From an uncultured Bacillaceae bacterium (GTDB lineage: Bacteria > Bacillota > Bacilli > Bacillales > Caldibacillaceae): 12,273 bases of DNA. A program made the translations under genes and the position numbers. Under the pieces are notes generated by a model that worked only from the letters and a program-made list of their open reading frames with translations, searched no databases and was not told the origin of the DNA. Within the stretch, counting starts at the first letter, position 1. Each line of letters begins with the position of its first letter. Of the stretch, positions 6,806 to 12,273 are shown piece by piece. The stretch spans positions 1 to 12,273 of the forward strand of contig CALGAD010000154.1 of the NCBI GenBank assembly GCA_937951955.1, read 5' to 3'.

Positions 6806-7378
6806 TTACTGATCAACAGCTTCTGATTCAAGCAATTTGTTTAACGTATTTTCGTATACTTGCAAATCATTTGGACTAAATAAAGCCATCGTTACTTCAC
6901 CGAACGTTTCCTTCTTTAAAAATTCAATAATCGTTGCTAAAGCAATTTCACTGGCAAGATCAATCGGAAAACGATAGGCACCGGTAGAAATGGACGGAAA
7001 TGCGATGCTTTGCAAATTATGTTCTTTTGCTAAGTTCAATGCGTTACGGTAGCAATTACTCAGCTGGTTCTTTTTAATCTCCTGATCCTTCCCATCCCAA
7101 ATCGGACCAACGGTGTGAATGACGTGTTTAGCTGGCAAATTATATCCTTTCGTAATCACCGCATCACCTGTTGGTAAATACTCACCCTGTAGTTGCTCTT
7201 CACGAATCCGTCGGCATTCTTCACGAAGTGCGGGACCTGCTGCACGATGGATGGCTCCATCCACCCCGCCCCCTCCGAGCAATGAGCCGTTTGCTGCATT
7301 AACAATCGCATCGACTTGTAATGTTGTAATATCTCCCTGCCACAACTTCAGTTGATTATCACCGATTTTTACGTTCAT
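6806..7378 (-). CDS. Macro-domain protein, probable O-acetyl-ADP-ribose deacetylase / ADP-ribosyl hydrolase
   Basis: This 190-residue single macro domain has the hallmark loops in order: QGDIT (14-18), DAIVNAANGSLLGGGGVDGA (23-42) with N27 and N30, HTVGPIW (88-94), and the phosphate loop FPSISTGAYRFP (127-138). These match the MacroD/YmdB class, which binds ADP-ribose and hydrolyses O-acetyl-ADP-ribose or removes ADP-ribose from acidic side chains. The asparagine and the GGGGVDGAIH stretch supply the catalytic elements in that class. Length is usual for the family. The ATG at 7378 is preceded by AGGGGAGAT. It lies 70 nt behind the tetR stop on the same strand with no hairpin between, so it may be the distal gene of the ABC operon or have its own promoter; I saw no clear one. 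Its physiological substrate is unknown. Confidence 0.9.
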   Translation of the reverse strand: MNVKIGDNQLKLWQGDITTLQVDAIVNAANGSLLGGGGVDGAIHRAAGPALREECRRIREEQLQGEYLPTGDAVITKGYNLPAKHVIHTVGPIWDGKDQEIKKNQLSNCYRNALNLAKEHNLQSIAFPSISTGAYRFPIDLASEIALATIIEFLKKETFGEVTMALFSPNDLQVYENTLNKLLESEAVDQ

Positions 7379-7448
7379 CTACCGATCTCCCCTTTAATTC
7401 TTTACTAATCTTCCATCTGTCCCGTTACTCTCTATAAATACTTTACAA

Positions 7449-8027
7449 TTATTTAACGTTTTTAAGCAATACTCCCTCTTTTAGGCCTAACAATTGTTCG
7501 ACGAGTTCAATATGAATTGCTGGATCGGTTACACCTTCAATATATAAATCGCCGAGACCGCGGATAATAATTTTCACCATATATTCGGGATATTTCAAGT
7601 TCAGAATTCCCGCATCAATTCCTTCCTGAATGAGCTTTATCGCATGGCCATTTGCCATTTCGGATAAACGGTCTTTTATTAGTAGAAATAAATCGGGATG
7701 GGCAGGATTCATTTCCCTTAACGTTGGATGTTGGGCAATTGAATTAAAATACAAATCAAGAATCGCCCCGAGCTTACGATAAAAAGAACCGGGTTCTTGA
7801 ATCATAGCTGCGAGTTTTTTATCGACGCCCTTAATGATATCCTCAATCACTTCCCGAACGAGCTCTTCTTTAGAGGAAAAATAGTAATAAACGAGCCCTT
7901 TTGCCACACCGATGTTTTCAGCAATCTCGCTCATACTTGTTTTCCTGATCCCCTTTTTTTCAAACAAAGCTTTCGCGCTATCAATAATTTCCTGGCGGCG
8001 TACTTCTGGATCTTTCGTAATTCGCAT
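7449..8027 (-). CDS. TetR/AcrR-family transcriptional regulator
   Basis: This 192-residue DNA-binding repressor has an N-terminal TetR helix-turn-helix: IIDSAKALFEKKGIRKTSM (14-32), then SEIAENIGVAKGLVYYYFSS (33-52) and KEEL (53-56). The remaining residues, about 60-192, form the helical ligand-binding and dimerisation domain, which diverges too much within the family to name a ligand. The ATG at 8027 has AGGAGCG as its binding site, which overlaps the TAG stop of the permease gene 10 nt upstream, so translation is probably coupled. As the third gene of the ABC operon it is the obvious candidate for binding the dyad at the operon promoter (12250-12266), giving negative autoregulation with the transporter as its target. 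That link is inferred from position only. Confidence 0.9.
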   Translation of the reverse strand: MRITKDPEVRRQEIIDSAKALFEKKGIRKTSMSEIAENIGVAKGLVYYYFSSKEELVREVIEDIIKGVDKKLAAMIQEPGSFYRKLGAILDLYFNSIAQHPTLREMNPAHPDLFLLIKDRLSEMANGHAIKLIQEGIDAGILNLKYPEYMVKIIIRGLGDLYIEGVTDPAIHIELVEQLLGLKEGVLLKNVK

Positions 8028-8037
8028 GAAATCGCTC

Positions 8038-11000
8038 CTATTCCACGGATTTCAACGATTCAACCATGTTCACTTTTTTCAGCTTACTATGCATGAATAG
8101 ATTGACAAGAATCGCAAATAAAAGAGTGAGTAATACGGCCCAGATAAAACTCGATACATGGGCATGTTGACCGAACATCATCGTATCAATTTCCATCGTC
8201 TCAATGATATATTTGTGTAAAAGAATACCGAGAAACAGACCAACGAAAGTTCCGATAATCGTTAAGAACATATTTTCTCTAAAAATATAGGCATCCACTT
8301 CCCGATTACGAAAACCTAATACTTTAATGGTCGCGATTTCCCGAATGCGCTCGGTAATATTGATGTTAGTCAGATTAAAAAGCACAAGAAAGGCTAAGGA
8401 TCCTGCAGATACGATGATGACGATGATGACAAAATCTAAATTACCCATCGTGTCCTGGAATTCGTCCTGGATTCTGGACATGAATACGATATTTAAAATC
8501 CCTTCATGTTCCATCAAATTCTCTTTAAACTGTTCTTGATTGATTGATTCGCTATCTTTCACATTAAATAATGTTGCATTAACGGTTGGCTTTGACTTCG
8601 TGACCGATTCATAGTATTCGGGAGTAAAATACACATAATGGGTTAAATAGTTTTCAGCAATTCCCCGAACAACGACTTCATACGCCACATTATCCGTATC
8701 CCGGAACTCAAACGTATCCCCGACATCCACTTTCAGTAACTTCGCTAATTTCTCCGTGATGACGACACCATCGTCCGGCAACGGAACGGGATTTCCCGTT
8801 TGTCGTTCATGGAGATCAATCATGTCCGTAAAAGTCTCCGTATCGAGTACGACCATTAAGTTTGCCTCGTAAGTCCGGTTCGAACCGGATTGTAATGGTT
8901 CAATTGTCTCCATTTGAATCGGTAGATACGACGTAATTGTTTTATTCTCACTGAATAATTCGTGTAGTTTATCTTCTGAAAGTTTTTCATCGTCGATAAA
9001 AATTTGACCGTCGTAAAGGAATATTTCGTTAAATTGTTTTTCCACAATATCATTGACAGAATCCTGAATCCCGAAGCCAGTGACAAGCAAGCCCGTACAG
9101 CCACCGATACCAAAGACGGTCATGAAAAAGCGCCGTTTATAGCGGAATACATTCCTAAACGATACTTTGTAAGAAAACGATAGCCTTGACCAGAGCGGTT
9201 TAATCCGTTCTAATAAAATTCGTTTTCCAGGTTTTGGTGCTTTCGGCTGCATAAGCACGGCTGGCTGGGATTTTAACTCTTGTAAAATCGCGACAAGCGT
9301 GGCGCTCGTTGTCGTTACAATAGCAAGCAATACCGAAATAATCGCGTAATCCCAGTGAAACGGTGTCAGCTTAACGGGGATGTTGTACATCATGCCATAG
9401 GCATCCATGATCACGTAAGGAAAGACGGTATAACCGATAGCAAGGCCGAGAATGGCACCGACGAAACTGCTGATCAAAGCATAGATTAAATATTTTGAAG
9501 CGATCGACATCGTTCCGTAACCCAGTGCTTTTAATGTGCCGATCTGTACCCGTTCCTCGTCTACCATACGGGTCATCGTCGTTAACGCGACAAGGGCGGC
9601 TACGAGGAAGAAAAATAACGGAAAGACTTTGGCAATTGCCCCGATTCGTTCGGCATCATCACCATAAGCGGAGTATCCGGGATTTGCCTCTCGTGATTGA
9701 ACGATCCATTCCTCAGGTAGTTCTAATAAGTCCCGTTCAGCCTCCCGAATTTCTTCTTCTGCTTTCTTAATTTCTTCTTCCGCCTTTTCTTTTTCTTCGG
9801 AATAGGTCTGCCACCCTTCCTCAATCTCCTTCCTTGCTTCCACCAGTTGTTTTTGTCCTTCCTCAAGGGCTGCTTCTAATTTTTGTTCTTCTTGATTTAG
9901 TTTTTTCTCACCTGCTACCAGCTCTCGTTCACTTTTTTCTAGCTGAGCACGGGCTTCCTGTAATTCCTTTTCTCCTCTATCAATTTGTGCTTTTGCTTTT
10001 TCTAATTCTTTTGCTCCCAGTTCATATTCAGCATAACCTTTTTCATATTCTTGTCGTGCCTTGCTTAATGCCTGTTCCGTTTTGGCAATGAACTGTTCCA
10101 GGGTGGCGATATCCTCCCCTTCAATCGGAAGTTCTGCAAAAATCGTTTGCAATGTCTCGGCCAAGGTCACATCTAAAATTTGATTGATCACTGGAGCAAA
10201 TTGCTGAAAACCTTCAGCGAATTTCTCCAGTTCCTGGACAAGTGGCTCAGGCAATAATGGATGACGATCGATTAATTGTCGGTAATCGTCACTCGTTGCT
10301 TTTTCATCAAGCATATTAAAGGACTGTTTAAAACTTTCAATCTCTTGAACCGTGGCCAGAGCATCTTTTAAACGGGCTAGTTGTGCCTCGCCTTCATCAA
10401 TTTGTTTTCTTGCCTGATCAAGTTTTGCTTTGGCTTGCTGGAGTTCCCGGACGCCTTGTTCGTATTCTTTTTTCCCCTGAAGCCATTTTGCATAATTTTC
10501 TTCATACAGTGCTTTTCCTTTTTGTAATTGCCTTTTTCCGTCCTCAATCTCATTGCGGGCACTGGCAATTTCCGCCCGGTATTTCTTGCGATTTTCTTCC
10601 AGTTCTTTTTCGGCCCGGGTAATTTCTTCTTCTCCATCAATTAATTCCTGCTTGGCTTTGGCCAGTTCTTCTTGCGCCTTCTTTTTATTTTCTTCGAGCT
10701 CTTCTTTCCCCTCTAATATTTCGTTCCGGATTTCCTCCGTTTTTTCTTGCATCTTTTTTTGGCCGATTGTCTCTAAATCGCTTTGAATAGGCTCGATATA
10801 ATCCCGGTAAGCTTCCGTATAGGCTGTATATTTCACGGACTGGTCGGTTTTTACATATACCTCAGCAAACCGTTCCATGGTAAAATCTTTATGCAATACA
10901 TAGGCGTAAAAATCAATCGAACCATCGCCGATGTTAGTCTGTCCCCGCTCGAAATTAATGTATAACGGGGACTGCACCCGGCCGACAATTGTGAATGTAT

Positions 11001-11508
11001 CGGTATGTAAGTAATCATATAGATCTTTATCTGTGGGAGCGGAGACGGTTACCTCACTACCAATTGGAATATTAACTTCCGCATCGACAACCATCTCACC
11101 GGACTTTTCCGGTAATCGCCCTTCAATGACTTCTAGTTGATTTAAGCTATTGTTGGTGTGACCATTTTCCAGATGATAGCTGTAAATCCTCCCGATATGA
11201 GAATCGTCACCTAATGTAACAAATAAATCTGTGAAATAGCCTTCTTGAATCACATCAATGTATTTAAGTTGTTCCAGCTCGTCAAGATCTTCTTTTTCGA
11301 AACCAAGGGGAGATATAATACGAAAATCGGATAACTTCGTATCTTTATAATATCGATCCGCAGAAAGCACCATATCCGGCTCGGTGGCATTAATCCCCGC
11401 GTAAAAACCGACACCGATGGCAATAATTCCCATAATGGATAAAAACCGGGCTTTCGAATTTTTAATCGACCGTGCGAGTTCCTTAAGATAGGCTTTATTC
11501 AATCCCAT
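8038..11508 (-). CDS. Large FtsX/MacB-type ABC permease with extracytoplasmic coiled coil
   Basis: This protein of about 1156 residues has two FtsX-like (type VII, MacB superfamily) permease modules and about eight membrane segments. TM1 (about 22-40) is followed by an external MacB-like domain and then a very long E/K/Q-rich coiled coil (about 245-600), broken near 380-475 by a less charged, helical insert. TM2-TM4 (about 622-644, 673-696, 719-744) complete module one, with the FtsX signature ERVQIGTLKALGYG. A cytoplasmic linker leads to TM5 (about 793-814), a second external domain, and TM6-TM8 (about 1023-1145) with ERIREIATIKVLGF. Type VII transporters do mechanical work across the membrane, such as lipoprotein extrusion, antibiotic defence or hydrolase activation, rather than conventional uptake. 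The ATG at 11508 forms TAATG with the ATPase stop and has AAAGGA about 10 nt ahead; a GTG at 11514 is too close to that motif. Its ATPase partner lies immediately upstream. The substrate is unknown. Confidence 0.88.
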   Translation of the reverse strand: MGLNKAYLKELARSIKNSKARFLSIMGIIAIGVGFYAGINATEPDMVLSADRYYKDTKLSDFRIISPLGFEKEDLDELEQLKYIDVIQEGYFTDLFVTLGDDSHIGRIYSYHLENGHTNNSLNQLEVIEGRLPEKSGEMVVDAEVNIPIGSEVTVSAPTDKDLYDYLHTDTFTIVGRVQSPLYINFERGQTNIGDGSIDFYAYVLHKDFTMERFAEVYVKTDQSVKYTAYTEAYRDYIEPIQSDLETIGQKKMQEKTEEIRNEILEGKEELEENKKKAQEELAKAKQELIDGEEEITRAEKELEENRKKYRAEIASARNEIEDGKRQLQKGKALYEENYAKWLQGKKEYEQGVRELQQAKAKLDQARKQIDEGEAQLARLKDALATVQEIESFKQSFNMLDEKATSDDYRQLIDRHPLLPEPLVQELEKFAEGFQQFAPVINQILDVTLAETLQTIFAELPIEGEDIATLEQFIAKTEQALSKARQEYEKGYAEYELGAKELEKAKAQIDRGEKELQEARAQLEKSERELVAGEKKLNQEEQKLEAALEEGQKQLVEARKEIEEGWQTYSEEKEKAEEEIKKAEEEIREAERDLLELPEEWIVQSREANPGYSAYGDDAERIGAIAKVFPLFFFLVAALVALTTMTRMVDEERVQIGTLKALGYGTMSIASKYLIYALISSFVGAILGLAIGYTVFPYVIMDAYGMMYNIPVKLTPFHWDYAIISVLLAIVTTTSATLVAILQELKSQPAVLMQPKAPKPGKRILLERIKPLWSRLSFSYKVSFRNVFRYKRRFFMTVFGIGGCTGLLVTGFGIQDSVNDIVEKQFNEIFLYDGQIFIDDEKLSEDKLHELFSENKTITSYLPIQMETIEPLQSGSNRTYEANLMVVLDTETFTDMIDLHERQTGNPVPLPDDGVVITEKLAKLLKVDVGDTFEFRDTDNVAYEVVVRGIAENYLTHYVYFTPEYYESVTKSKPTVNATLFNVKDSESINQEQFKENLMEHEGILNIVFMSRIQDEFQDTMGNLDFVIIVIIVSAGSLAFLVLFNLTNINITERIREIATIKVLGFRNREVDAYIFRENMFLTIIGTFVGLFLGILLHKYIIETMEIDTMMFGQHAHVSSFIWAVLLTLLFAILVNLFMHSKLKKVNMVESLKSVE

Positions 11509-12209
11509 TACCACTCAATCCTTTCAACCGGTATCGGGTTCGCATTTTTCTCCATAGAAACCACTTCTCCACTTTTCATCCGAATTACCCGATCGGCCAT
11601 TTGGGTAAGGGCGGAATTGTGGGTGATCATAATCACGGTCATTCCCGTGTCGCGGGATGTATCTTGTAATAGTTTCAAGATCGACTTACCTGTTTCATAA
11701 TCTAACGCTCCTGTCGGTTCATCACAAAGGAGTAGCTTCGGGTTCTTCGCAAGTGCCCGGGCGATGGCCACCCGCTGCTGTTCCCCACCAGATAATTGGG
11801 AAGGAAAATTATCCATCCGGTGACCGAGACCGACAGAGTGTAAAACTTCTTCTACATCGAGTGGATCTTTCGAAATTTGTGTTGCCAGTTCAACATTTTC
11901 CCGGGCTGTTAAGTTGGGAACTAAATTGTAAAACTGGAACACAAAACCGATATCATACCGCCGATATTCGGTCAGCATCTTTTCCGAATAATGACTAATG
12001 TCCTTTCCGTCAATAATGATTCGCCCTTCGTCGAGAGAATCCATACCTCCGATTAAATTTAAAACGGTGGTTTTTCCGGCTCCTGAAGATCCTACAACAA
12101 CCGCAAATTCTCCCTTTTCAATTTCAAAACTAACCCCTTTAACCGCAGGGATAATGACTTCACCCATTTTATATCGTTTATGAACATTTTCCAATTTGAT
12201 GTAGCTCAT
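11508..12209 (-). CDS. ABC transporter ATP-binding protein (MacB/LolD type)
   Basis: This 233-residue cytoplasmic ATPase powers the permease encoded directly downstream. All nucleotide-binding motifs are intact: Walker A GSSGAGKTT (40-48), Q-loop FVFQFYNL (89-96, Q92), signature LSGGEQQRVAIARAL (139-153), Walker B LLLCDEPTGALD (159-170, catalytic E164), and H-loop ITHN with H197. FQFYNLVPNLTARENVE and DEPTGALD are typical of the LolD/MacB/FtsE-like group that pairs with FtsX-type permeases. Length is usual for the family. The ATG at 12209 follows AAAGGTGA with suitable spacing. Its TAA stop overlaps the permease ATG by one base (TAATG), indicating translational coupling. It is the first gene of the operon, and its promoter carries a palindromic operator. 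Confidence 0.95.
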   Translation of the reverse strand: MSYIKLENVHKRYKMGEVIIPAVKGVSFEIEKGEFAVVVGSSGAGKTTVLNLIGGMDSLDEGRIIIDGKDISHYSEKMLTEYRRYDIGFVFQFYNLVPNLTARENVELATQISKDPLDVEEVLHSVGLGHRMDNFPSQLSGGEQQRVAIARALAKNPKLLLCDEPTGALDYETGKSILKLLQDTSRDTGMTVIMITHNSALTQMADRVIRMKSGEVVSMEKNANPIPVERIEW

Positions 12210-12239
12210 ACTGTCACCTTTTTCTTTTTTTATACTGTT

Positions 12240-12267
12240 ATCTTACCACTGACTGACCGTAAGTCAA
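12240..12267 (-). promoter_or_regulatory. Promoter of the ABC-tetR operon
   Basis: On the minus strand TTGACT (12267-12262) and TAAGAT (12245-12240) are spaced by 16 nt, about 30 nt upstream of the ATPase start. This is a good sigma-A match with a strong -35 box. Confidence 0.65.
12250..12266. promoter_or_regulatory. Candidate TetR operator
   Basis: Minus-strand TGACTTACGGTCAGTCA is a 17-nt dyad with 7 of 8 base pairs symmetric about a central G. It covers most of the -35 box and runs into the spacer, so a bound repressor would block RNA polymerase. Size and symmetry fit TetR-family operators, and a TetR gene is encoded in the same operon. Binding by that protein is inference. Confidence 0.55.
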
Positions 12268-12273
12268 TTATTT

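Noticed and set aside
9715..10780. Repetitive-looking DNA with recurring TTCTTC/TTTTTC tracts
   Set aside because: This is codon-level repetition from the E/K-rich coiled coil; there are no regular spacers or identical units, so it is neither a CRISPR array nor a tandem repeat.
9495..10786. Several plus-strand ORFs opposite the permease coiled coil
   Set aside because: They are Leu/Phe/Ser-rich complements of E/K-rich codons in the coiled coil and not independent genes.

Overview
The window looks like chromosomal DNA from an endospore-forming member of the Bacillaceae (Firmicutes). The evidence is moderately AT-rich sequence, strong AGGAGG-type ribosome binding sites, a small CotD-like spore coat protein, a CtsR box in front of clpB, and a gene resembling B. 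subtilis yvbH. The presence of clpB, which B. subtilis lacks as I recall, points to a relative outside the B. subtilis group. I cannot name the species from sequence alone. No RNA gene, CRISPR array or insertion sequence was seen.

Positions 1-2305 are a decaying stretch. A DUF3990-family gene on the minus strand runs off the left edge and carries an in-frame TAG. An intact DUF899 thioredoxin-like gene follows on the plus strand. Behind it lies a small remnant, possibly of a VOC/glyoxalase-type gene, with a frameshift and two nonsense codons. Last comes a yvbH-like PH-domain gene on the minus strand, complete from ribosome binding site to terminator but with a TAA at codon 22. Three of the four genes here are broken, and none of the genes to the right is.

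Positions 2422-6758 hold clpB with a sigma-A-type promoter and a perfect CtsR operator. A shared hairpin terminator separates it from a convergent 12-TM MFS exporter. Divergent from the exporter is a short CotD-type spore coat gene ending in a perfect 32-nt palindromic terminator.

Positions 6806-12273 are all minus strand. In transcription order they encode an ABC ATPase, a very large FtsX/MacB-type permease with a long extracytoplasmic coiled coil, a TetR-family regulator and a macro-domain hydrolase. The ATPase and permease overlap in a TAATG junction, and tetR starts 10 nt after the permease stop. A near-perfect 17-nt dyad overlaps the -35 element of the operon promoter and is the natural site for autoregulation by the TetR protein. 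The macro-domain gene follows after 70 nt with no visible terminator and could be read through or have its own promoter.

The most notable observations are the run of nonsense-inactivated genes at the left end, which conventional start-to-stop gene calling would miss or mis-start, and the self-regulated ABC operon with its coiled-coil permease. I did not find a convincing wholly new multi-gene system.
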